From Gordionus sp. m RMFG-2023 (Eukaryota > Nematomorpha > Gordioida > Chordodea > Parachordodidae): a stretch of DNA of 64,000 bases. This document shows positions 46,089 through 58,200 of this stretch, piece after piece. The notes below the pieces were generated by a model that was not told where the DNA came from, made no database searches, and worked only from the letters and a program-made list of their open reading frames with translations. Position 1 is the first letter of the stretch, and each line of letters begins with the position of its first letter. Location of the stretch: the NCBI RefSeq assembly GCF_954871325.1, contig NC_088775.1:63341561-63405560 (forward strand), given 5' to 3'. A program made the position numbers and the translations under genes.

Positions 46089-47299
46089 CAGAGGCGTAGC
46101 CAGATGGGGGGGGGGGCAATAGAAAATCCTCCCTTCAGAAATTTGACACTATGTGTGATTATCAATTTAAGCTAATAAAAAATATCCCCCTTAGTCCTCC
46201 CCCCACTCCCTGATCCCCAAAAAATGTTTGCATATATCTTAGACAATAATTTGAAAGAAAGAATGTAAAAGTTGATATTTTTTTATAAAACTATTCATCA
46301 TAATTTATACATTTTTGGAAAAAAGCATTTAGAAAAAAGTGAACCTAAAATGTTCTTTAAAAGCCAAAGATAAGTCTTAAGATGACAAAATAGAAATGTA
46401 TTATAATCATTAATAATAGATCCATAAAATTACTAAATAATATAACATATCAAATATAATTTTTTATAAAGTTAGTAATTTTAATTAATTTATTTTAATA
46501 AAAGTAAAATATAATTATAAAACTAATTATAAAATTAAATCATAAATTAAATAAAAAAAATTAAATCATAAATTAAATAAAAAAATTAAATTGTAAATTA
46601 AATAAAAAAAATTAAAGCACAAAGTGGAATTTTATATGTTGTAGATTTACAGTATATCTAATTTTATCAATTATTAAATGACAATCAAATAATTTTTACC
46701 AATATGGCGAATTATATATTTTACAGAAAACAATAAAATATTGATAAGGACATCAGAAAAAATATTTTAAAGACATTGTGGGATGAATAATATTAAGATT
46801 AATTTTTATTATCATTTTTTATTTAAAATAAATAGATGGCGTTAAATAATTGAATGCAAATTGTTGCTATATTTATAATCAAGAGCATTGATTAGTAAAA
46901 TTTGTTAAAATAATAACTGTAATATATTCTCTAACTGTCAAATATGTCTGTAAAAGTAGAATTTTACCTAGTATTTTGTAATCAATTCTATATAATAAAG
47001 GAGTATCAACTATATTTCTACTTACTTTTTATAAATATTTCTTATACTTGTTTAGAATAAATTATTACCAAGCTTCTATATTAATGTATATACAAGTAAT
47101 TTATTATATTTTATATAAACTAATAAAAATATACTTCATATTTGTTCCAGGCTTATTTTTTTTTTATTAAAAATAACCTCCTATCTTGTAAAGATATTTT
47201 ATGACTATATATAGACTCGGGCAAAAGCGGGCCGAAGGCCCGCCCAAAATTGACTCCAAGGGTAACCCCCAGCTTAGGAAAATTCTGGCTACGTCTATG
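46089..47299. mobile_element. 1.2-kb hAT MITE-like element
   Basis: The start CAGAGGCGTAGCCAG and end CTGGCTACGTCTATG are inverted repeats. The flanks GATATAAT (46081-46088) and GATATACT (47300-47307) match at 7 of 8 positions. A G-run follows the left end, and GGGCCGAAGGCCCGCCC lies near the right end. The interior is AT-rich with a small tandem repeat (46515-46615, unit about 26 bp) and no transposase. The ends belong to the same class as 37031-37454 and 842-4886. Confidence 0.8.
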
Positions 47300-47689
47300 G
47301 ATATACTATTAGTTTGCAGTTGAATGGTATTAACCCAAACGCCACCTCATTGTTTAAAATATTTTAGTCTGTCCACCCGCTGGCCAATATTTTTTTAAAT
47401 TATCTGCTAGCCCATTTATCTAATTGGTTGGTTTGGCCCTTAATTTATTTTAATGCTTCTTCCTCAGACAGATGCTGGCATCCTTAAAGCGAATTATATA
47501 AGCTTCAATGGCAGTCTTCTATCCACTCAATTCGCTAAACTGACTCTTCCTGCCTTATTCTTCTCATATGATATATCATTTTTTTTTTAATTTTGGACTT
47601 TTTTTTGTATATAAACAATTGCTTATTTTTTTAACATAATTATTGTATATTTAAAATATTTGTTGTAATTGTGGTAACATGCAAATTTA

Positions 47690-49060
47690 TTAGATTAAGA
47701 AAAACGCCAAACAGGCAAATTACTTTTAAACAAAATTACGAAGCCCAAAGATGTTCAAATCTACAAGAATTAAATCTCGGTACAAATTGAGACTATGCAA
47801 ATGTTGATTAAAGAAAAAGAATATATAAGGAGAAATTATGATGCGAAAAATAATGATTAAATTATGATTTTACGAATTTAATTTTTTTAATCTTTAATAA
47901 TTAATTTTAATTTATATTAATTTATTTTATTTTATTTATTTTGATTATGTTTTTATCTTATTATTTAATAAAGATTTAGTATCATTTTAGTTCTAAATTT
48001 TCTTTATTTGACAACGGTTCTAATCCCAATCCTTCTAAATTCTTCAAAATGTTACATAGTGAAGAAGAATATAGGGAGCAAGAAGGTAGAAGTAGAAATT
48101 GAAGGAAGAATAGGAGTAGTTTCGAGGCATATTAAGCAATTAAGACCTAGGTGTCTAGATTAGTGATAAATGGCGTTGTAAATCGATTAAATTACTGAAA
48201 TGTTGAGAATGCTGATAGACATAATTGATTTGTTTTGAACAAGTCTGCGAGAATTATGAGAATCAGAATGTAGAAAATGCTGATAGACATAATTGATTTG
48301 TTTTGAACAAGTCTGCGAGAATTATGAGAATCAGAATGTAGAGAATGCTGATAGACATAATTGATTTGTTTTTTTTTAACAAGTCTGCGAGAATTATGAG
48401 AATCAGAATGTAGAGCATGCTGATAAACATAATCGATTTTTTTTTAACAAGTCTGCGAGGATTATGAGAATCAGAATGTAGAGAATGCAGATAGGCATAA
48501 TTGAATTGCTCCTTTAACAAGTCTGCGTGAATGACGATAATCAGAATGTGACATATCAAGTACACTAGAAGGTATGAACAAGTTGATAAAAAAGAATGAG
48601 AGAGGCATAGGTAATACGAGAATGATTAAGAGTATTGAGAATTAGGAAGCGGTTGAATTATAAGAGATAAATACATGATAAATATAGTATATTTTCAGCT
48701 TTAGTCCGTGATAGATGGCGTCATACGTGCGAGTGGGAAACTATATTTTGAAGATCGAAATTAGAATGGTTGACGGATCCGCTGAATCGAGAAGATAGAT
48801 CGATGCCGCCAGAGAGGAGGCCCAGATCAGGTATGGAGAGATGACGGCAGATAGACCCACAAGCAGATCGTATAATCGTAGAAGGGAACGGGAGTAGGGA
48901 TCCCGAAGAAGAATGGCTTGCTGGTTTTGTGGAGGGGATCATATTTTACGGAGATGTCCCACTATTAGCACCAACAATCAAATGTTAGCGGTACAGGAGG
49001 ACGAACCTGTGGTAGGACAAGGGAACAGTGTATGAGGGGTAGAATTAAGTAGAAGTGTGA
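47690..49060 (+). mobile_element. Fragments of an old LTR retroelement
   Basis: The + strand near 47795-47850 reads KEKEYIRRNYDAKNND, resembling the C-terminal end of Gypsy integrases, and near 48912-48950 reads CWFCGGDHILRRCP, a zinc-knuckle-like motif. Both are short and the surrounding sequence is degraded, so this is a tentative call of an ancient, badly broken fossil interrupted by a minisatellite. Confidence 0.4.
48200..48555. repeat. Minisatellite, five units of about 67-72 bp
   Basis: Units contain ATTGATTTGTTTTGAACAAG, TCTGCGAGAATTATGAGAATC and AGAATGTAGAGAATGCTGAT, with T-run length changes. The open frame on the - strand here is the translated repeat. Confidence 0.88.
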
Positions 49061-50368
49061 AGGTGTTGAAGTTATTAAAAAGAAAGATATATTTTTTTTT
49101 ATGTTATGATTTGAATATTTAAATGATAGATGAATATTTAAGTTATCTGTAATGAACTTACATTTTTTTAAAAATTTTGCATAAACAAATTTTTTTTATT
49201 TGAACATAAAAACCCATGATTATTAACGAACGTCTATGTACGAATAATATTATAGATTATTGTTATTTTGCATAGAAAATGTTTTGTTTTTGCATAGCAA
49301 ATTTTTTATATATAAACTCGCAATTTTTTATAAAATACAATCAATCGGATATTGGAAAATAAATAACTAGTAATCTTTTAAAGGGTATTATTAAAATTAT
49401 AGTAAATATAATCTTACAATTATTTATATCGAAAACATTAAAAATTCGACAATATTTATAATCAAATTTATCTTATTGTTTATTTAAATAAATGTAATTT
49501 CCCTTAAGCTTATAAAATATGGAAATAAAAATATGATTATTAAGTCTGCTGTCATCATTCCGACGAAAATTATTTTAAACTAACCCTCCATACACCTCTA
49601 ATAATACCAAAGAAGCAAAGCTTTCCGGACATTTTTTTAAAAAACATACCTCCTGAATAGGGTTAAAGTTAAAAAAATATTTAAAATTTATAAAATGGTT
49701 TGACAATTTGTATAATAAAGTGTTATATATAATTACATATCGAATACCTTATTTCTTTATAAATGTAATATGATTGGTATCTGTTAGACATGTGTTAAAC
49801 AGTGAGCGACACTTTTGCTTTTTAAAAAATCTTTAGTATATCATAAAAAAAATTAAAAATGAAATATGACATTTATATCTAATGACAGATGATATATAAA
49901 TTGATATTAACTTTTCGTAAGAGACGATAATCCATATGAAAAAAATTTATGAAAATAAATATACTAATCAATATTTTAAATTTTTAACACAATTCATTCT
50001 GTTAAAAATATAATTATATTCATTTAATTATTTTCCCATCATTATTAGAAAATTCATGCCATAATGATCTATGTTAAATAATTAACAAAATAAAAGTCAA
50101 TCCCATAAATGGTAATACAAAAGGAAATGTAACAGAATATTTTAAAAGGTAATAATCACTTAGTTATTTTTTACATCATTTTATGAGTATTCATGATAAT
50201 GATCTATATAGCAAAATAAAAGTCAATCCCATAAACAGTAATTATTTGTCATAATTATATGAAAAGAATTGTAAAAATTTTACATTTCAACATATATAAA
50301 TTCATGAACGCATAAAAGAATCGCAAGAAAGAAATAATATCAAAAATCTTCAAATAAATATAGATGTC
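49061..50368. other. Nothing recognised
   Basis: AT-rich, with no coding region or repeat end that I can support. Confidence 0.55.
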
Positions 50369-50376
50369 ATTGTATG
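50369..50376. repeat. 8-bp target duplication of hAT copy B, left
   Basis: ATTGTATG, repeated at 52059-52066. Confidence 0.92.
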
Positions 50377-52058
50377 TAGAGAACTGCACGGGCTGTCCGT
50401 AGCCCGACCCGACCCGACCCGACCCGAGCCTCGGGCTCGGGTCGGGTTCGGACATCAAAAAAAAATTTCTCGGGTTCGGGCTCGGGTCGGGTTGTAAAAG
50501 CTGTCCGACCCGAAAACCCGACCCGACCCGACCCGAAAATATATATAATAATATTAATATCTTAAATAGTTAGTATAATTTATAATATTAATTATAAAAT
50601 CATACTATTTAATATTTATCACATTTTAGGATTAAAATGTCAATCATATTAACATGTCATGTCATTATTAATTATTATTTTATAAACCTAACAACCGGAT
50701 ACCAAACTATTTTATTACTAAATTGTGTTTCTCGTAAATTACAAGATAAGACATATTTTATGTAAGTTTTATTTATTATTTAACTAGCCTATACATTGTC
50801 TTTTTTAACATTTGTTTTAACCCTTCACTACAAAGGTAGAAAAAACTCCCTTAACTACAAAGGTGGGGTCTATTTTACCCCAAATTTTGATTAGATATAT
50901 CTCAAAACATATTAAAAATTGAGATCTAAAATTTTGAGTATATATTTAAAAAATATTGGAAATAATAAATACAAAATCTTAGATTAATATTTACTTCCAA
51001 AAAAAAGTTAGAAAAATTTTCCTAAAATTACTGAAATAAAATTTTCTTTTTCAGTACTTCCTTTAATTATTTTATTATCACTAAATAAAATTCAAAAAAT
51101 TCAAATTTTATTAAATCAATGTTGAATAATGATAATTACATAAATTTTATAAAAAAATATCATATATCAAAAAAAATATTAATCATCAAATATGTAAAAT
51201 TATTAAAAAATAATAATGTAAATATATATCTTAATATTATTATTGAATATTTTTTTCTTAAGAAACTACAGAGGTGGTAGATACGTTTTTGGACTTCTCT
51301 CTATGGGAGGCTGACAATGCGTATTCTGATGCTAGCGCCGAAGTTGACGAGCTAAAAAAATATCTAGATCCGAAATTATGTGTTGATGACGATAATATTT
51401 TAAAATGGTGGAAAACAAACCATTATGAGTTTCCAAATTTAAGTATTTTAGCTCTTAAATTCCTGGCTATCCCTGCTTCGTCGGCTAGCAGTGAAAGGGC
51501 GTTTTCAGCTGCTGGTAGGGCCTTTGAGGAGAGAAGGACTCGTTTAAAGCCAGATAAACTGGACGCCTCTTTATTTATATATCATAATTATTCACTTTGT
51601 GATAATTTTGATAATGATATTGATGAGGTCAATATATAATATAATATGTTCATTATATTTTTTATATATTTATTAACTTTTACATCATATCTATATTCGC
51701 ATAAATGATGCTTATTATATAATCGTTATAATTTTTAAATTCGCTTGTATATTAATCGTTTTATAATATTTTTTACAAATTTTAAAAATGCAACTTAATA
51801 TATATCTTGAATAGATTATGGCCGTCAAATAAACTTTTATTTAAGGTGGCTGAACTGAATAAATACACATAAATTTTTTTTTGGTTATTATAATATTAAA
51901 ACTTAAATTGCAAAATTTTATTCGGGTCGGGCTCGGGTCGGGTCGGGTTGGATTAAAAAATGTGTGCTCGGGCTCGGGTCGGGCTCGGACAAAAAAAAAT
52001 TTTAAATTCGGGCTCGGGTCGGGCTCGGGTTGCGAAAAAATTACTTTGCAGTTCTCTA
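50377..52058 (+). mobile_element. Non-autonomous hAT, copy B (CCCGA-repeat ends)
   Basis: Same termini as copy A (TAGAGAACTGCA ... TGCAGTTCTCTA), with its own exact 8-bp duplication ATTGTATG. The interior is virtually identical to 14920-16592. The size difference (1682 versus 1673 bp) comes mainly from the number of CCCGA pentamers. The different flanks prove independent insertion events rather than a segmental duplication. Confidence 0.95.
51274..51639 (+). CDS. hAT transposase C-terminal (dimerisation) fragment
   Basis: The predicted 121-residue product is identical to that at 15808-16173: WW motif, SSASSERAFSAAGR and RTRLKPDKL. It lacks the catalytic region. An acceptor-like ACTACAG lies just upstream of the open stretch, so it was originally a 3' exon. 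Perfect conservation in two copies reflects recent spread and does not show selection. Confidence 0.88.
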   Translation: MVDTFLDFSLWEADNAYSDASAEVDELKKYLDPKLCVDDDNILKWWKTNHYEFPNLSILALKFLAIPASSASSERAFSAAGRAFEERRTRLKPDKLDASLFIYHNYSLCDNFDNDIDEVNI

Positions 52059-52066
52059 ATTGTATG
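52059..52066. repeat. 8-bp target duplication of hAT copy B, right
   Basis: ATTGTATG, exact partner of 50369-50376. Confidence 0.92.
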
Positions 52067-52474
52067 GATATTATTTTTTGGGGGAAGAAATAAAGATTTC
52101 ATTATATGATGAAGATAAATTAACCCCAATGATCTTAGTAGACTTGTTTACGCAATATAATATATTAATATTTCTTGCTGACAAATAATGTATAACCAAA
52201 CTACAAAATGGAGCTACTGATTACAATGACACTTTTAAAATGCGTTTAGTGAATGAATCGCCAATCTATAGTATATATCATTGATTAACATATATTATTT
52301 TGGTCAAATATATGATATAATTATTAAATATTAATTAACAAATCTGAATTTATTAAAAAATAATTAATAAATTTTTATTTATTAAAAATTAATTAATAAA
52401 TTTGTATTTATTAATAATTAATTAATAAATCTGTATTTACATTTAAAATAACAATATACTATCTATATATATAA
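52067..52474. repeat. Short spacer with AT-rich tandem repeat
   Basis: 52330-52440 holds about four units of TTAATTAATAAATYTGTATTTA. The rest shows nothing. Confidence 0.6.
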
Positions 52475-53579
52475 TCCTCAAAAAATGTCAATCAAATTTA
52501 GCCAATAGTTTTCTTTTAAATATTATTTGTCCAATCAAAATGATTATAGCAAATTTGATCAATGGTAATCAACGTGAAAACTAAATCATTCATTCATAAA
52601 TCACTTCCATATGCCCCAAATTAAGCAAACATTAAGTATATCTATACTGGGAAAATGAACTTAACTTCTCAAAAAGTAAATCTATTATATTCAATTATTA
52701 TTTTTTTCAAGATAATTATTTTCTTACGTATAAAATACATGCAACTTAAAATTAAATTATATCAGGCTCAACAGGAAATTATATAAAAATATTGTTCAGT
52801 CTGGATGGTCAATATTTTAGCAAGATTTGTTCAAACCAATTTAATCAGAGTACAAGATAATGCCACCCTTAAGATTTTTTATTATAAACATCCCTCTGGC
52901 TAAACTGATTTTTATAGGTCGATTGGATCTGATATTAGTGTTGTCAAGGGCCTGTTTTTGATATTACATGTTTATAAAATAAAAATATCTAGGGATCTAC
53001 CAATATCTTTAACAGATTGAACAGATATTTTGTCTTTTTAAAAATATTATCTGCCAATTATATAAAAAATTTTATCCAATCCGATAAAATTGTTTATTAC
53101 TTATTATGTATATAGATAATGATATATAAATAAGTGATTTATCATTAAAAATTATAATAAACTATAAATGATAATTACAATATATTTAAAGGACTTATGT
53201 TATTGTATAATTAAATTATAGATGTTATACTATTAAAAAGTATATGAGATGTGTAGATATATGTATTAAAATTTAAAACCTAAAATGTTTACAGACTATA
53301 GATCAGTAATCAGCTATTATTAATTTAATAATTTCAATATTGAATTGGATCAGATTCCAAATAGTAATTTCGATGCACCCCCAGAGATAGCTATATATTT
53401 ATGCTATTTTATTCATCAATTGTTTGTTTTTTTGGAATTTATTTTTGCAAACTGCAGGCAATTTTTTTAAATTCTATTTGACCTAAGAAAGATATATATT
53501 TTTTACATGGGTGCAGAGTTTAATGAGTAGTTGAAAATATAAAATTACATCATTTTCTAAGGTTTGAGATAAGTTAGAT

Positions 53580-53899
53580 TTCAAGTTTTTCTCCCACGAA
53601 TAGATCTAGCACCAAGTGACTCTCAGTTACCATTTACTTTAAAAAGATGATAGTTTCCTATAATTCCCGCTTTTGTGATTACAATAAATAAAAGTCAAGG
53701 ACAAACTTTTGATCATGTAGGCTTATTCCTCCCTGAGCCCGTCTTTGCCCATGGACAACTATATGTGGCTCTTACTAGATGTAAATCTCAAAATAATATG
53801 AAAATTATGATTTTGCCATCAAAATTACAAGGAAAAATTTTAAAAAATGATAAAACATTCACACAAAATATCTTATATAATGAAATCTTAAATTCATAA
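53580..53899 (+). pseudogene. Helitron helicase C-terminal fragment
   Basis: The + strand reads FLPRIDLAPSDSQLPFTLKR, a stop, then FPIIPAFVITINKSQGQTFD (helicase motif V region), HVGLFLPEPVFAHGQLYVAL and TRCKS (motif VI). This is the C-terminal PIF1-type helicase end of Helitron Rep/Hel proteins, which unwinds DNA during rolling-circle transposition. About 100 residues remain of a protein normally well over 1000, with at least one in-frame stop, so the copy is dead. Its location and strand agree with the Helitron ends. Confidence 0.88.
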
Positions 53900-53929
53900 T
53901 TTGTAAGAAATTTAAAAAAGTCACCAACT

Positions 53930-54657
53930 TTGTTATTCACCATCAAATCACCAACTTTACATCATCTTCAAAAACGAAACCACCTTGAGCAAAGAAAAGA
54001 GAACTTCTTCACCATCGCTAAACCATCTTCCTCACCAACAACAGTAAATTCTATTTTATAATTTCAATTTACACTTCAGGTTATTTACGGCAAACTACGA
54101 GCAAGGAAATTACAACATCATCTTCAAAAACGAAACCACATTGAGCAAAGAAAAGAGAACTTCTTCACCATCGCTAAACCATCTTCCTCACCAACAACAG
54201 TAAATTCTATTTTATAATTTCAATTTACACGTTTTATTTCAGGTTATTTATGGCAAACTACAAGCAAGGAAATTACAACATCATCTTCAAAAACGAAACC
54301 ACATTGAGCAAAGAAAAGAGAACTTCTTCACCATCGCTAAACCATCTTCCTCACCAACAACAGTAAATTCTATTTTATAATTTCAATTTACACGTTTTAT
54401 TTCAGGTTATTTATGGCAAACTACAAGCAAGGAAATTACAACATCATCTTCAAAAACGAAACCACATTGAGCAAAGAAAAGAGAACTTCTTCACCATCGC
54501 TAAACCATCTTCCTCACCAACAACAGTAAATTCTATTTTATAATTTCAATTTACACGTTTTTTTTCAGGTTATTTATAGCAAACTACGAGCAAGGAAATT
54601 ACAACATCATCCTCAAAAGCGAAACCACATTCAGCAAAAAAAAGAGAACTTCTTCAC
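53930..54657 (+). repeat. Helitron minisatellite, left part
   Basis: Units of about 160 bp with TCATCTTCAAAAACGAAACC, TTCTTCACCATCGCTAAACC and TTTCAGGTTATTTATGGCAA. About four and a half copies precede the hAT insertion. Units differ by only a few bases, so the array is young or homogenised. Confidence 0.92.
54650..54657. repeat. 8-bp target duplication of the large hAT, left
   Basis: TTCTTCAC, repeated at 60331-60338. Confidence 0.93.
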
Positions 54658-54671
54658 CAGCGTCTACATGG

Positions 54672-54860
54672 CCGGGGGGGGGGGGGGTAGGAGACAAATG
54701 CCTCCAAAATATATTAGCATTTTTGGGGGTAGGTATCGATTTTAAGGGTTGATATTAATTTTTTGGGGGTAGGCATTATTTTTTTGGGGGTAGGTATTGA
54801 TTTTTGGTGGTTGATATTAATTTTTTGGGGGTAGGTATTGATTTTTGGTGGGTAATTTTT
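54672..54860 (+). repeat. G-rich subterminal repeats of the large hAT
   Basis: A 13-G run, then four or five units of about 30-38 bp with TTTTGGGGGTAGGTATTGAT. The G-tracts could form quadruplexes or be transposase binding sites. Confidence 0.8.
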
Positions 54861-55220
54861 GATTTGAATTATAATATTTTTTTAATCCATTAATTGATAC
54901 GATTATGATGGTTATCGTTTGATTTTCTGAAAAATGTCAATTAAAGTAAAGATATTTGTCAATTAATAAATAATATAAATTTTCTTTGTCAACGATTTTC
55001 ATTTAGCATTTTATCAAGTTAATATTTACACATTTCCTATTTGGTACTTTTCTTAGAGGTTAATATATTTATATTATGTTTTTTAATAAATTTATAGATT
55101 TTAGCAGGATAAATTTTAGGTAATTTTTTGAGTCATGCATAAAAACATATATCAGCAAGCAAAGAATAATAAAAAACATAATATGTAAAAAATTATATTA
55201 TAATAATTATTTCTTTCTAG

Positions 55221-58200
55221 ATGCCAAGTAACAAAACCATATTTAAAGTTAAGTGCAATATTAAAAATTGCAAAACTTCTAAAATAAGAAGTGACAAGAT
55301 ACATGAACATTATAAACATAAACATCCTCATGTCAAGCCAGCTGATATGAAATTTACAAAGGTAGCCATCAAAAGAGATAATAATAATTGGGTATCTTTA
55401 AATTGTGATATTCCATATAATATCACAAATGGAGTTGAAACCCAGTTGCAAAAAAAGACAATAACATCTTACTTCCAAAAAGTAATATTTTTATTTATTA
55501 TAAATTTGTGAATTAATAGAAACTGATTTAAAATTTTACCAGAATAATATTAATATTAAAGTAGTCAGGGTATAGAGAAAATAAATTATATATATTATTA
55601 TTTAATGTTTTTTTAACTGTTTATCACACTATTTTTATATCTATATATACTTTATAAAGTTCAATTTAACAATATGTTTAATAAGTTAATAATAATAATT
55701 TAAAACCAAAGTATTAAAAAAACTTATTAAGTTAATATAATGTAGTAAAATAAGGTAATGTTAATTTCTAGGAATTTTTAAATTTAAATCTTTTCATCTT
55801 TAATTGAATTAAGACTTCAAATTCTTTTACTTTTTTTAAATATAAATCTTATAAAATATGATTTGGAATCAACTATTTTCAAAATGTTATCTGTGTGAGT
55901 TTCATCCCCTTTATTTACATTATGTATTATATTAGGTATGTTTATTATCATTGTTTTATTTAGCTATTAGAATTTCTTTAGATAATATACTTTCATCATG
56001 AATTTCACAATTTTATTTATACTTAATATTGTTTTTATTTTTATAGTCATTATAATATTGTTTTATGATTTCTTCATGTGATCGCAGTTTTATATTAATC
56101 TGCATCTATCATGCCTATGAATCTTTCAAGTATATTTTAAAAATGTTTTTACATGATCTAACAAAGTCATATTGATGTTTATGATTATTGCGTTCAAAAT
56201 ATGTGAATTCCCTTTGTATTCTACATTCACTTGTGCTTTACCTATTACTTGTATCATCTTTCCATTGTAACCTGATAACTTTATGTTGGACTTCATAATA
56301 TTTTTAATACCTGTTTTCTCAATCATGTATTCATGTAGAATTAAAACATTTATTAAAAACTTAATTATAATGTAGTTAAAAAAAATTATCATTTGCCTAA
56401 AAATTTATTAAAAATATAGTTATCATAAGGAAAGAAATTAAACTCCTCTTTATTTATAGAAAATCTCAGTTATTGAAGATTCACAAATTGTATTATCTCC
56501 TCATCCAATCCCCAGTTCCAGTGAGGTGTTTACTTTGTATGATGAGGTATTTAATTTAAATACGAATTATATGATAACTTTTGAAAGAAATAAATTATGA
56601 TTATGATATTAATTAAATATTTCCAACCTTTATTAAAAACTTAATTATAATGTAGTTAAGAATAAAATGACCATTTGACTAAAATTTTATTAAAAATATA
56701 GTTTTTCATAAGTAAACAAATTATACTCTTTATAGCAAATCTCCAATATTGAAGATTCACAAATTGTATTATCTTCTCATCCAATCCCCAGTTCCAGTGA
56801 GGCGCTTACTTTGCATGATGAGGTATTTAATTTAAATACGAATTATATGATAACTTTTGAAGAAAATAAATTAGGACATTTAAATATTTCCAACATTTAT
56901 TGATTAACTTAATTATAATGTAGCTAATAATAAAATGACCATTTGGCTGAAATTATATTAAAAATAGATTTTCATAAGTAAACAAATTATACTCTTTATT
57001 TATAGCAAATCTCCAATATTGAAGATTCACAAATTGTATTATCTCCTCATCCAATCCCCGGTTCTAGTGAGGCACTTACTTTGCATGAGGCATTATATTT
57101 AAATAAAATTTATATAATGACTTTTGAAGGGAATAAATTATGAGGATATTCAAAGTCCAAGTCTTATTCAGCTATACAAAAAAAAGGAACCAAATGACCC
57201 TTTTCACTTTATATTATTTAGGATGACAAATATTTTGATAAATTTCATAATTGCTGTAGGCCCTTGTCAGCCATGTACAAATAAATTTCAATATCCTGTT
57301 ACTAACAAGAGGTTTTAAATAATATTTATTTTCATTAATTTTTACCCATCCATTATTTCTATACCAATATATTTTTTTTTACTTTTTAAACAGGAGCATG
57401 AATATAACCTATTATAGAAAGGTTAATATAGATGGTTCCCTCAACCCCAGAAATTGGCTATCTTATAGCACTACTTTAGACAAAGTCTTTTGTCTATATT
57501 GTATTATGTTTGGTGGCCCTAAGTCCAATACTTTTTGGACTCAACATGGGGTAAATAATTGGAAAAACATAAAGCGTGACTTAGAGAGACACGAAGCATC
57601 TTCTCTTCATAAAGATTGTGAATATGCAAACATGACTTGGCTTGCAAATAAACGCATTCAAGATCATTTGCTATCAAATAAGCTTGATATAATCATGGAA
57701 AATCGTAATATAGTTCATAATATTATCAATGCCATTATGTACCTTATAAAATGTAATATAGCCTTTTGGGGTTCTAATTCGAATGAAGGTAATTTTATGT
57801 GTCTCATAAAATTAATGGCAAAAACGGTTCCAACTTTACGTGCATACATGGATAACAACGAAAAATTGCGGAGAAAAAAATCAGATAAAATTTCGAGACC
57901 TTATATAAATTTACTGTCATATGGCCACGTGAAAAAAATAACTGAAATTATTAAGATAAAAATAACAAAAAGCATTATTCAAACAATTAAAGAGAATCGT
58001 GCCTATAGCATCATATTAGATGGAACATATGATGTGTCTAAAAAAGAATGCATAGCTTTGCTTGTACGGTATATAGAAGATGATCTGCATCCACATCCTG
58101 TAGAAAGGATCATACATGTTTTTACAACATCAGAAACCCCTGGGGAAAATATAAAGAAACATGTTTTTTCTAAGTTTAATGATCTTGGTCTTCCTCTTGA

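Noticed and set aside
48263-48565. Open frame of 100 codons on the - strand
   Set aside because: Translation of the 67-72-bp minisatellite.
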